From NCBI GenBank assembly GCA_029532415.1, contig JAQOTA010000058.1, positions 1,488,001-1,552,000 on the forward strand: a stretch of 64,000 nt of DNA, written 5' to 3'. This document shows, piece after piece, positions 47,329 to 57,398 of the stretch (positions are counted from its first letter, which is position 1; every line of letters begins with the position of its first letter). The notes below the pieces were generated by a model. That model was not told where the DNA came from and did not search any database. It worked only from the letters and a program-made list of their open reading frames with translations. The stretch comes from Marasmius tenuissimus (Eukaryota; Basidiomycota; Agaricomycetes; Agaricales; Marasmiaceae). The translations under genes were made by a program, and so were the position numbers.

Positions 47329-47700
47329 TTGGACCTTCTCTTTCTCTTTCTATCATCTGGACCCTGGTTCAATACTCCCCCTCCGGACTTACTATCAAGG
47401 GGTCGAATGATGCACACTTTCAGTAAGGCTTCGTATCTGGCCCATTACCGCAGGTCAGGCACATCACTGTAACCGTAACACTTTTGAAATCACTCAAGTT
47501 CGCAAACGTTTAGCATGATCCACCTGCAATGTCGTTTCTCCTTCCCATCGCACCAACATTTCACCCAAGGTGACCTCTTCACGGCCTCCGACTCTGTCCC
47601 ATGACCACCTTCCATCGGGCCGTTGATCTTTGGAGTCTTCTTCTGCATGATGCTACAAAAACGGGATCGTCGAAAGGTCAAATGCCCCACGAAAAGACCG
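47329..47700. promoter_or_regulatory. Promoter region of the glycosidase gene
   Basis: The stretch between the MITE-like element and the chosen ATG has no gene of its own. An open frame extends upstream of 47701 to 47623, but the ATG at 47701 gives a proper signal peptide and is preferred. Confidence 0.5.
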
Positions 47701-50058
47701 ATGGTCTCCTTATTGCTCTACGCTCTGGCCATACTTGGCACCTCTCTAGCTCAAAACATCGACCGACATGATATCGTCTCCCGGTACAATCCCACACGAA
47801 ACGCATCCAGTCTCACCACCCCAATCCAAGTCGGCAATGGGAACTTTGCTTTTGGAGCAGACATTACAGGAATGCAGACCTTCCAGCCGTTCGCAATCAT
47901 GTCGTCATGGGGCTGGAAGAATGATTCCCTGCCAGTAGGAGTCACCGCCGAGGATGTGGAGAATTATCGAGGAGTGAGCTGGTTGAACCATGGACGGCCT
48001 GTCCAGTACGACTTTGGTGGAGGGAATCCTATTGAACAGTGGTTGATCTCGAATCCAAACCGAGTGAACCTTGGAAGGATAGGACTAGTTTTCCGCGATG
48101 CAAATGGGACACCCACGAACGTAACGGAGGAAGATTTGACAGAGGCTACGCAGGAATTGGACCTTTGGACCGGTATCTTGACCAGTAACTTCACTGTGGA
48201 TGGAGCTTCTGTCAGCGTCAAGACAGTCTCAGGTCAATCGGAGGACACGGTCGCATTCACAATCACATCCTCGCTTGTGGAGAACGGCAGGCTGGGGGTA
48301 TTCCTCGACTTTCCTTGGAACGATGGGAAGGCCAAATTCAGTGCCCCGTTCGTCGGCCTTTGGAACGCCACTGCCAACCACACCACCACCCTGTCTACAA
48401 ACGACCTTGGCGCGGACATAACTCACAAATTGGACGCCGCGACCTTTGTCACTTCCCTGGTTGGAGACCAGTTCTCAATCAGCCGAGACTCGCCCTCCCT
48501 ACATCGTTACGCCGTGCAGCCCTCAGGCAACTCCAGTACTTTCTCTTTCTCTGCCGCTTTTGGGCTAGAGCCTGCAGACGGTGTTCAGAACGCCAGCCAA
48601 GTGATGGAATCGTCAGTGACAGAATGGGAACGCTTCTGGGTCGAGAGCGGCTTTGTCGATGTCTTCACTGGCTCTACGGATCCTCGTGCTGACGAGCTTC
48701 AGCGAAGGGTCATACTGTCTCGCTACTTAATGAGGGTGAACGAGGCTGGAGACACCCCGCCTCAGGAGGTAAATGATCTCTCGCCCATGTACTGCACCGA
48801 CGAGATCTGACTTTGTGATCATAGTCTGGTCTCGTCAATGACGGATGGGTGAGCACGACACAGACATGCACAGGGAAATTTATGTGCTAATCTTTTTGGT
48901 TCCGGTTCTCCGCTGACAGTACGGGTAAGACCAATACGTTTCGCACACTGAACATGTTGGCTGATTGGTAACTTTGCAGGAAGTTCCACATGGAAATGTA
49001 CTTCTGGCACTCCGCTCAATGGGCTCTTTGGAATAATTGGGATCTCCTTCGCCGCTCATCAGATGTCTACTCCCGTTTCCTTCCCAGTTCTCTCGTCCGT
49101 GCGCAGGTTCAGCAAGGATGGGCATCCGGCGCACGCTGGCCCAAGATGACTGATCCGTCTGGACGTTCCGCACCTGGGCAGATAAACAACCTCCTCCTTT
49201 GGCAGCAGCCACACCCACTCGTCTTCGCCCAATACGAGTATCGTGCTTTCCCCACCCAAGAAACTTTGAGCAAATGGGAGGATGTCGTACGCGAGACCGC
49301 GAACTGGATGGCAAGCTTTGCGTGGTTCAACGAAACGACAAATCTGTACGATATAGGTCCGCCGATGTATCCCGTGAGCGAGGATACCAGTCCCAATGTC
49401 ACTCGCAATGCGGCATTTGAGCTCGCATATTGGCGTCTTGGGTTGGATTATGCCATCCGCTGGATGGAAGACTTGGGCATCGAAGCACCTGCGGTTTGGA
49501 CTGAAGTCAAGAATAACCTCGCCGAACTACCGACAGATAATGGAACCTACGCCGTTTACGAGGGCATAGAGGAGGACTTCTGGACCGACCCAGAGTATAC
49601 GAACGACCACCCTGCATTGGTTGGTCTGTATGGGTGGCTTCCTCAAACGGATACCCTCGACCTGGACATTGCGAAGTCGACCGCGGAGAAGGTGTGGACT
49701 CATTGGAACATCAGTAATTGCTGGGGGTAAATGTCATTGTGGTCTATCGTCCTGGGTTATCCACTGACGAGCATCCTCTTCCAGATGGGACTTCCCAATG
49801 CTTGCTATGTCCGCTGCTCGCAATGGAGAAACCGAGACGGCGATAGATTGGTTACTGGACCCACTCTTCATCTTCGATGATGTCGGAATGCCAGTCGGAG
49901 GGGTAAGGGTGCCAACACCTTATTTCCCGGGCTCAGGTAGTTTGCTGTACGCTGTCGCCATGATGGCAGGAGGATGGGATGGGAGCACTGAACACGCGCC
50001 AGGGTTTCCGAAGGATGGCTGGAATGTTCGCGTCGAAGGAATTAGCAAAGCGTTGTGA
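47701..50058 (+). CDS. Secreted six-hairpin glycosidase (GH65/GH95-like fold)
   Basis: Predicted extracellular glycoside hydrolase with an (alpha/alpha)6 barrel. Exons 47701-48768, 48825-48848, 48921-48925, 48980-49726 and 49785-50058 give 705 residues. Signal peptide M-V-S-L-L-L-Y-A-L-A-I-L-G-T-S-L-A. An N-terminal beta-sandwich half starts R-H-D-I-V-S-R-Y-N-P with I-Q-V-G-N-G-N-F-A-F-G-A-D. The catalytic half has Q-E-S-G-L-V-N-D-G-W-Y-G-K-F-H-M-E-M-Y-F-W-H, P-x-F-E-L-A-Y-W-R-x-G-L and C-W-G-W-D-F-P-M-L. Many N-x-S/T sites fit secretion. The Y-G of the W-Y-G-K-F-H motif comes from a 5-bp exon (48921-48925). The exact glycoside-hydrolase family and substrate cannot be set without a search. 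Confidence 0.88.
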
Positions 50059-50127
50059 ATTTTCGTGAAAGTGAAGCAGGTCGTCCTAATCCGTTATTTG
50101 TCGTCGAGAGGTTTAGGTACAAGTACA

Positions 50128-51117
50128 TTACAAATTTTCGTCCATCCATTCTTGAAGAGCCTGCAAACCAGTCGTGCCCTTTTCCGAATCAGATGATGAG
50201 GGTTTGAGCGAGGTGCCTAGGAACACAATCTCTCCGCCATCCCAGTTTTCGAATTGGAACACTCCTCCCGCGCTGCTGCATTCGAGACCGCTAATATCAG
50301 ACTTCTCGTCCTCCGAACCCAGAGTGTCTACGCCCATTCCCCCGGTCTGGGCCAGACGACGTTTCTCCAGTTCGCGCTGTAGAACTTTCTGCACACGGTC
50401 AATCGCCAAGGCAGACGAATCGGAGGTGGCGGAGGTCTTGACGAGGTCGGCTTTGTGTGCGAGTATTACCAACGTGGGCAGTTTATGAGATGGGGGTAAT
50501 GATAGAAGGGCTTGCATGACTGAATGCAAATGTCTGGAAGACGATCCGGGATCAGCTTAAAGCCTCTCTTCTCGAAAAATTCATAGTAAAGCTCACTCTG
50601 CAACCGCTGCACCATTCCTCGACACGAGGTTGGCGTCTGCCACGAATACGATTGCCTTCGCCTCCGACAGATAGTCGCGGAACTGGTCTCGGATTCTGGG
50701 ATGTCCTGGAACGTCAACCACTTTGATTGGATGCTTTTTTCCAGGCAAGTTCATTAGCGATACATTGGTTTGCAGGGATGTGTGCGTCGGAACTGTTTGC
50801 CCGTATACGAGCTAGAAAACTTCAGTAAGGAGTGGAAGCTGAGATAGATAGCAGCAGCACCTCGCTCAGAATGGCAGTCTTCCCGGCTTCCGGAGGTCCA
50901 ACAAGAAGCAAAGCATTCCCTCGCGCAGTGCTTGTCCGTCTAGCAATTGAGTACACCACTGTTGGCAGTTAGCATGGCTCAACTGCTCGAAGCAAAGCGT
51001 CCACGTACATAAAGCGGCTAGAACCGCAACAAAGAATGATGCAGGAAGAAAGTACTGTGACTGCGTGAGTGGTGTATCCCAAAGGAATATCGCATTAGAT
51101 GTAGAGTTCAGCGACAT
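50128..51117 (-). CDS. Signal recognition particle receptor subunit beta
   Basis: ER membrane small GTPase that anchors SRP receptor alpha. ATG at 51117 (M-S-L-N-S-T-S-N). A transmembrane segment follows (Y-F-L-P-A-S-F-F-V-A-V-L-A-A-L). The GTPase motifs are G1 G-P-P-E-A-G-K-T-A, a T-x-x-T-N-V-S switch, G3 D-V-P-G-H-P-R-I-R, and G4 in A-H-K-A-D-L (H-K-A-D instead of N-K-x-D, common for this family). A Ser/acidic insertion lies before the C-terminus. The end L-Q-E-W-M-D-E-N-L at 50128 is typical. Several short introns, for example near 50520-50600 and 50810-50860. Confidence 0.92.
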
Positions 51118-51304
51118 GAGTGGTAGTGGTTGCCAGACAAGGGTGTTCTTGGTCCTCGGATCTTTTTGGCATCTAGTTCCCACGAGTACTTGGGCCTGTT
51201 TCGACTATTTCTCATCTTCAAATTTCAAAATTCAACACGGACGTTCTCGACGCGTTCCGGTCCTAAAACGCGTTCTTCTCGACGCCTTTGCCTTTAAGCG
51301 ACTC

Positions 51305-53143
51305 ATGGCTGCAAATTTTACGTATCTCTCACTTGTAAAACACATCAATAGTTCTCTGAAGCTTCCGGAGGTACGCGTCTCAGATGTTACAGTCATCCAC
51401 TTGAGTTTATACTCACCATGACAGCCAGGATGCGGACATCCAGAATATGGCACTAAGCGATGCTCATCCTATTACTTCCATTCAAGGAAGAAACTTCACT
51501 CAGATGATCAATGAACGATTCGCCGTCCGCAACGCACTTTCCTCTGCAGCAGCAGTCGGTCGGGATCCTGACGGTTTCTATCGTAGCGCTGCTCATTTCT
51601 TGACGGCTCAGATACGAATCTTTGGTGCCATATTGTCGCCCATAAAGGGTGTTCCTGCGGAGATGTTTGCTGAAATATTTATGCTCGTCGTTCGTGGGTC
51701 GAAGCGGAAGGATCTACTACGGCAGGTGTTACATCTCAGCCAGGTGTGTTCGAGGCCGTCCGAGCACAGGAAGCCTGATCACAGACGAACTTGATTGAAT
51801 AGGTCTGCTCACACTGGCGAACAATTTGCCATGCCACACCGAAGCTATGGAAGAACTTTGTGCGGCATGTCAAGGGCACTACTCCTCTCTCTTCTCTCCT
51901 TGTGGACTCTTTTCAACGCGGTCGAGGGACATTAGAAGCACTTCAAGCCCCGAACCCATCTCAAGCCCTTCTTGATGAATCGTCTACACGCCGCGACATG
52001 GAATTATGGTCGTTCTGGTTTCACCGGGCCTCACCTTACGCGGTGAAGATCGAACTCGATTATTCCAACAGTCCTTCCCCCATTCAACTTCTCCCTATTC
52101 TTAGTCATTTAAGTCGCATCGGTACACTCGTACTGACGGCCTATTGCTCATCAATATCTCCCATTCCCGATCACGTATTGGCCAACCTCTCATTTCCCGT
52201 TCTGCATGACCTACGGGTGTCGAACGTGCAGGGCGTTGGCCCAAATCCTCTGCCCGTATTGCTCTCACATCTTCATGCTCCGAAGCTCACAAATCTCCAC
52301 GTCGAACTGGAAGATGCCGTTCCAGATATGCAGAGATATGGAAGTCAGCTCCGCAATTTGACCTTGGCCGTTGAGGGCGGGGTTCATGGCTCACCTATAC
52401 CAAGCGTACTTGCCGCCTTGCAGCACTGTACAGAACTCGAGCATCTGAACCTTTTCCCAGATTGCTTAGAGATCGATGATTTCGCAGGGGAGATCCAAAT
52501 GTCGAAGCTGCGGAAGGCCACATTTCGATTTGGCGTCATGGGGAACAGCCTTGATATCCTGCCTATTTTCTCTATTCTGGTCCTACCGGTGCTCGAGGAC
52601 CTCGACATTTATCTTCCCAACGATTACGACTGCTGGGACTGGCCCATTTGGACGTCTTTCATGCAACATTCGGGCTCTTGCTTGCGCAGGATTCGTTTTG
52701 GCCACTCTGAGAGTCCATCGCCTGATCATTTGTGGGGGCTCTTGTCAAACTTGGAGAGATTAGAAGAATTTCATATTTCAGGATATGTCGAAGGCGGGGC
52801 GGAGTTCCTACGCCACTTCCTAGATCCCAACCCCTCCAGCCCTACCCTCCCCAATTTGCACTCGCTTACCGTGGTTTTCTGTGTACAGAAAGAGGAACGC
52901 ACACCAGCGCTGGATAGTCTCGTGGAGGGTGTAGTTAGGAGTCGGTGGTGGACTGACCCTGTTCCCAGGCCTTATCGAAGATGGACGCATGTTTGTCTCG
53001 CGAGGGATATCAGTGGATGGAGCAACCCTTGGGACTTTGACGAGGACGATGACAAGAGGCTTCTAAGCTCTGAGACTGAGGAACGAATGGAAGTTATCGC
53101 GGCAGAGGGACTGTCACTCGATTTCGATTCACAGGAGGAATAA
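51305..53143 (+). CDS. F-box protein with LRR-like tail
   Basis: Exons 51305-51370, 51429-51743 and 51803-53143 give 573 residues. The first exon (M-A-A-N-F-T-Y-L-S-L) joins in frame to D-A-D-I-Q-N-M-A-L. The F-box spans about residues 90-135: G-V-P-A-E-M-F-A-E-I-F, then L-S-Q-V-C-S-H-W-R across the second intron and T-P-K-L-W-K-N-F. The rest has irregular leucine-rich segments (L-S-R-I-G-T-L-V-L, L-H-D-L-R-V, L-T-N-L-H-V-E-L, L-E-H-L-N-L-F-P), the usual tail of large agaricomycete F-box families. It would bind SKP1 (gene at 36.3 kb) and select ubiquitin-ligase targets, unknown here. Confidence 0.85.
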
Positions 53144-54431
53144 TGTGCTCCAGATGCCTCGACGTTCGCTACTCAGTTTACTTGTATGTCTGTCCATCGA
53201 TAGTCAACCGTCTGCATGATTTGAAAGCGTCGTCCCCTCATCGCGATAGTGTATCTTGAGCGCCAAAGCTTCGGAGCCCTCAGCTCCGCGGTTAACTGGA
53301 AACCTAGCAGAAAACTCGCTTAAACGCGACATGATACACCATCTACCAAGTCAATTCCTCTCGAGCACAGATGGTAAGAATTTAGAGAGTTAGGAGTGAG
53401 CAAGGCTTGGCATGGGCAAGGCATGAGTACTGGTGTTCTGTTCTGCGGCGGCCTGCCTTGTTCTGCTGAAGGCGGCCCTGAAGCTGATCATGAGCCTTAC
53501 CACCAAATTTGTCTATGACTTCTCACGGCCTTCTCAACCCTCAGGCGAGGAATGTGTCTTACTGCCTTTTGCATAATTCCGTGAAAATGGGAAAAAAGTT
53601 TTTGCCTTACGTGACCCGGTCCGGTACTTCCAGCCGCAGCGGCAGGCGGGATTTTCCGAGAGGAACTGGAGGGTACTTAGTGGCGTGAGCAACGCAGGGC
53701 GTATTGGCGACGGGCTATGAAGTCCTACTATTTTTGCACCAGTAGTGCAAAACGACCCAGAAGTGCACAAATTCGAAAAATTTGTACACTGTACCTTCCC
53801 TTGCCCTCCTTAGCCTTGCACAATTTTTTCTAGATACGGACTAACTTGTACCTCAGTGTCCCCCAGCTTATAATTGTAATTTATCACCAAAGGCGGGTAG
53901 CAGAATTTCGCCTTTGCCCAAAATGACTGTTTTTGGGGCATGACAGCCCTCAGATGTATGAATTATAGGGCTGTAGCCCTCAGAAATACCTGGAAAGTTC
54001 CTCTCGCATTGGCGAGACGCTAACAAATAATGCCTGTGTCTTGTTGGGCCTCTGTACGGAGTGGAATACATCAATTCGACAGGACGTGAGCCACACAGGC
54101 GAGAAAATTTCAAACTCAGCAGGCTGCGAGACGCCGCTTGCACTTGAGCGCTGTCTCCTCAAAGTTCGCACCGTGCTGTCAGTCAGAAAATTGTACATTC
54201 CCTCCGTGACGAGGCTGCCTCAACTAAGAAAATACAGGTTGTCCAAAACAGTTCTGATTACTCATTCTAAAAGTTCCTGACACTGACTGGTCTCGAAGTC
54301 AATAAAACAGAGAAAAAGTCGACCCGCTTTCAATCCCGACCAAGTTGTCTACCGCGTTCACAGTGCTTGCAATCACTCCAGCAAGTCCCGTACCCAGCGC
54401 GCGTCTGATAGTAGCAAGTAGACACATCAAT
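53144..54431. other. Gene-poor interval
   Basis: About 1.3 kb with no recognised gene. Short ORFs on both strands have no family resemblance. A short palindromic stretch (TTTTGCACCAGTAGTGCAAAA at 53731) suggests a transposon scar. The part near 54280-54430 may hold a last exon of the gene ending at 54432. Confidence 0.45.
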
Positions 54432-55109
54432 TTAGCACAATAGAAAAGGAAAATGAAGGCTTACCCGCGCAAAATGATCGATATCTTCAATTTCCGATGA
54501 TGATGGAGAGAAGAAGATGGATTGCAGAGGGAGCGATGCAGTAAGATCCTTCGTAAGATTTCGTTCTGGCCGCTTCATGACCTTTCCTGAGAACGGGGAT
54601 TTGTGAACTTTGTCGTAGCAATGTGGTGGTATGTGTCGAATGGGTGAACTGAAAAAATCTTTGGTTTCACGGAATTTGGACAGTGGTGGACCGCGTGGTG
54701 TTGGTGTAGAACTGACATCAACGAATGTAGGCTGAACACGCTGTCTTGAAGCAGATTGGGCCTCTCTCTCCACCAAACCTGATTTGGGGTCAGAGAAAAT
54801 TAGAGAGAGAAGAATGTGCAACGTACCTGGTTTCTCGATATACCCCACAACTTGCTTCAACAACCCTTCAACTTCCCTCAAATCGTCCTTGCCAGCTGTT
54901 TCCAGCTTTTCCAGAGCTTCCGAGACAGCAGAAATAATGTATACTTGATGTCTTTCTATCCTTGTGAGCCGATTCTGAACCTCGGATTGGTATGATCTCA
55001 TCTCCCGGAGCGACCATGGTACAGGCTTTGAGTTCCCGTTTTCATCACAAGAGTCCGAGACGAGCTCGTCGTTGTCTTGAGAGGTAGCAGATTGTCGAAC
55101 AACGGGCAT
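54432..55109 (-). CDS. Unknown protein with coiled-coil segment
   Basis: ATG at 55109 (M-P-V-V-R-Q-S-A-T-S). About 200 residues, with a coiled-coil-like stretch V-Q-N-R-L-T-R-I-E-R-H-Q and A-V-S-E-A-L-E-K-L-E-T-A-G, then an intron (near 54770-54826) and a Ser/Pro/Arg-rich part with possible phosphorylation sites (S-S-T-P-T-P-R-G-P, S-S-P-I-R-H, S-P-F-S-G-K). The C-terminus is uncertain. The open frame ends V-S-L-H-F-P at 54432, but GTAAGC at this point suggests splicing to a further exon about 54304-54413. A good TTG is also in frame just upstream of the ATG. No family recognised. Two MluI cell-cycle-box words lie about 80 bp upstream of the start. Confidence 0.55.
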   Translation of the reverse strand: MPVVRQSATSQDNDELVSDSCDENGNSKPVPWSLREMRSYQSEVQNRLTRIERHQVYIISAVSEALEKLETAGKDDLREVEGLLKQVVGYIEKPGTLHILLSLIFSDPKSGLVEREAQSASRQRVQPTFVDVSSTPTPRGPPLSKFRETKDFFSSPIRHIPPHCYDKVHKSPFSGKVMKRPERNLTKDLTASLPLQSIFFSPSSSEIEDIDHFARVSLHFPFLLC

Positions 55110-55185
55110 GAGATTGCTTGAAATTGGCAATGGTGGTAGGAAGAAGAGGCACGTAGCGATGACATAATTCCAGTCAAAGGACCTT

Positions 55186-55201
55186 GACGCGTCGACGCGT
55201 C
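55186..55201. promoter_or_regulatory. Palindromic pair of MCB (ACGCGT) elements
   Basis: A perfect 16-bp palindrome, GACGCGTCGACGCGTC, holds two ACGCGT words (55187-55192 and 55195-55200). ACGCGT is the binding site of the fungal G1/S factor MBF. It lies about 80 bp upstream of the minus-strand unknown gene and 130 bp upstream of the transposase ATG. Confidence 0.6.
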
Positions 55202-55331
55202 GATCATCATCCTTTCGATATCACACTCATCGCGCTGAACTCAAATTCTGTCACCGTGTACTACTTCTTCCAGCAATTCAAACACATTCTTTCATATTCA
55301 CCTCGTGATATTACGCGTACTTCACCTCAAC

Positions 55332-57067
55332 ATGGCTCGTAATCAATACCGTCGAAGGGCGAAGAAGCTGGATGCAGCAGAACAGAAGATTCAAGAAGCA
55401 GTTGAAGGAATGAGAGATGGAACGTACGCAAATGCACGGGATGCAGCGGAAGGGATTGGAATGCCAAAGAAACAATCCACAATATACCGCCGATTCACTG
55501 GAAGAACAAAGGAAAGGCGTGCAGCACATCGTGAACAACAGCTCTTATCAGCGGATCAAGAACAAGTTCTCAAGGAATGGTTAGTCTTTGTCTCTGCAAC
55601 TGGCCATCTGCTATCCAAGCGTACGATTTCGCCAAAAGTTGTCAGCCTATGCGGGAAGACACCCTCGAGGAAATGGGTCCAGAGCTTTCTGGTTCGACAC
55701 TCAGAAATTGTTCTCAGACGTCCCAACGGTCTTGACCCGAAGCGTGCCAAGGCCTTCAACTTCACTGTGGTCGACCATCACTTCAAACTCCTTCAATCAC
55801 AGTTTGATATCACCAAGATACCCGTACAGAACTTGTGGAATATGGATGAGATTGGGATTCAACTCGGTGGAGGGAGGAACAATGTGGCAAAAGAGCTTTT
55901 CTTCTTTACAGAGTCAGATCGGAATCGTTATCGGTTGAAGAGTGACGAATTAGAGCTGGTGACGGTTCTGGAGAGTGTTTGTGCAGACGGAACCACAACA
56001 GTGAAGCCTTGCTTCGTCTTCAAGGGGAAGCTGTTCTGTGAAGAATGGTTTGATGAGGACGATGACATCCTGTACGGGATCTTAGAACTCTGATGTTTGT
56101 CCACGCTCAACTTTCTTTGACAGAATCGCAACGACAGAGACCGGGTGGACCAATGACGAGGTCTATGTACATTGGATCCGGACGAACTTCATTCCACAAG
56201 CCAAGGCTCATGCCGACCCCAACTTTCCAATTATCCTCATGTACGATGGCCATGGCTCACACAGCACCCTTGCTGTCATCGATGTCGCTCTCGAAAACCA
56301 GATTATCATGTTTTGTCTGCCTCTGCATACTACACACCGTCTACAGCCTTGCGATGTCGGTGCTTTTGGGCCTTTCAAGATTGTCTGGCAGCAAAAGCTA
56401 GCCGCTTACTACGAGAAGGAAGGGATCTTCTTACCCGTGCGGGACGTTGTCAAGGTCTATATGGAAACTCGACTCGAATCATTCAAATTGGAAACCATCA
56501 AACAAGCTTGGCGTCGCTCGGGTATTGATGTCTCCTCACTTAATCCCAAAACAGACCCCTCCGTTTTCGGCTCTGCTGACTTCATGACAAGCTATTCGAG
56601 TTCTACCCAAGCTCATCTTCCTGAAGGGTTCTCGCGTTATCTCTTCAAAGACAATCCCCCCTTCATATCCTCTTCCTCTGAATCCGAGTTCTCGAACACT
56701 GATAGCGACAACGAATCTATTCCTGATGATGGAGCTGGTGATGATGAAGCTGACCCCGTCCTCTTGTATCCCATTCCTGATGCAGACGTGACACGGTCTG
56801 ATACAGATGATAGCGACTATGACCCTGATGATCTCAGTACTTTGTCCTCGGAGAATAACGAGGTGTTGGGTTCAGACGATAAAGACTTCGAGAACATGAC
56901 ACGTGAACAGCTCATAACGAAGGTCAAGGAGTATCGCGGGAGGCTCTCAAGTCTCGATGGTCAATTCAATACTCTACGTTCACACTCTTTGCTTGCAACA
57001 AGTCACATTGAAACTCTCCAAGCCAAGGTCAACGCAAAGGACAAGCGGAAAACCAAGAAGGGTCGTA
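55332..57067 (+). pseudogene. Pogo-type DDE transposase, 3' end split by a gypsy insertion
   Basis: DNA transposase with an N-terminal psq-type helix-turn-helix and a DDE superfamily domain. ATG at 55332 (M-A-R-N-Q-Y-R-R-R-A-K-K). Exons 55332-56071 and 56124-57067. The DNA-binding part runs about residues 15-130 (N-A-R-D-A-A-E-G-I-G, P-S-R-K-W-V-Q-S-F-L-V-R-H). The catalytic acids are at N-M-D-E-I-G (about residue 175), Y-D-G-H-G-S-H (about 285) and P-C-D-V-G-A-F-G-P-F-K (about 315). A Ser/acidic tail and coiled coil follow. The stop at 57073 lies inside the LTR of the retroelement, so the visible end is artificial. The same frame continues after the element at 63833. Whether the enzyme still works without its last part is unknown; the DDE core is intact. 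Confidence 0.88.
57063..57067 (+). repeat. Target-site duplication, left copy (TCGTA)
   Basis: TCGTA directly before the 5' LTR; repeated at 63833-63837 directly after the 3' LTR. Five bp is the usual duplication size for gypsy integrases. Confidence 0.93.
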
Positions 57068-57299
57068 TGTCATGATCCGGTCCACTCCTCTCCGCTACCT
57101 AGTACTTAGCTTCCGCTCCTCTCCGCTCACAACTACGATACAGCTCGATTCTCCTCTTTTATTTACAAACTCCTCTCTATCTAAGTATTTAAGCTCTAGT
57201 GTTATTAGCTATTCCTTAGTCTAATCAACACAAGTGCTCTTCTCTCCTCACTCTATTAAGAGGCCTCCTTCTCCGTCTCGCGGCAAGGTGGTCCTCACA
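57068..57299 (+). repeat. 5' LTR
   Basis: Identical by eye to 63601-63832. A TATTTAAG at 57186-57193 is a candidate TATA box. The transcript could begin about 25-30 bp later, near 57216, at the word that pairs with the primer-binding site. Confidence 0.95.
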
Positions 57300-57301
57300 G
57301 T

Positions 57302-57314
57302 TTGATTAGACTAA
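57302..57314 (+). other. Primer-binding site, probably self-priming
   Basis: TTGATTAGACTAA starts 2 bp after the 5' LTR. It is the exact complement of TTAGTCTAATCAA inside the LTR (57216-57228). This matches the Tf1-type layout, where the 5' end of the RNA folds back onto the primer-binding site, rather than the use of a tRNA. Confidence 0.75.
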
Positions 57315-57398
57315 CAAACTACAAAACTCTCAACTCTCAACCTACCAGAAATTTTTCTCTATCTCTATTCTCTGCCTTCCTCACTTTCTACCACTATC

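Noticed and set aside
47623..47700. Upstream start for the glycosidase gene
   Set aside because: It would place a charged stretch before the hydrophobic core and spoil the signal peptide; the ATG at 47701 gives a normal one.
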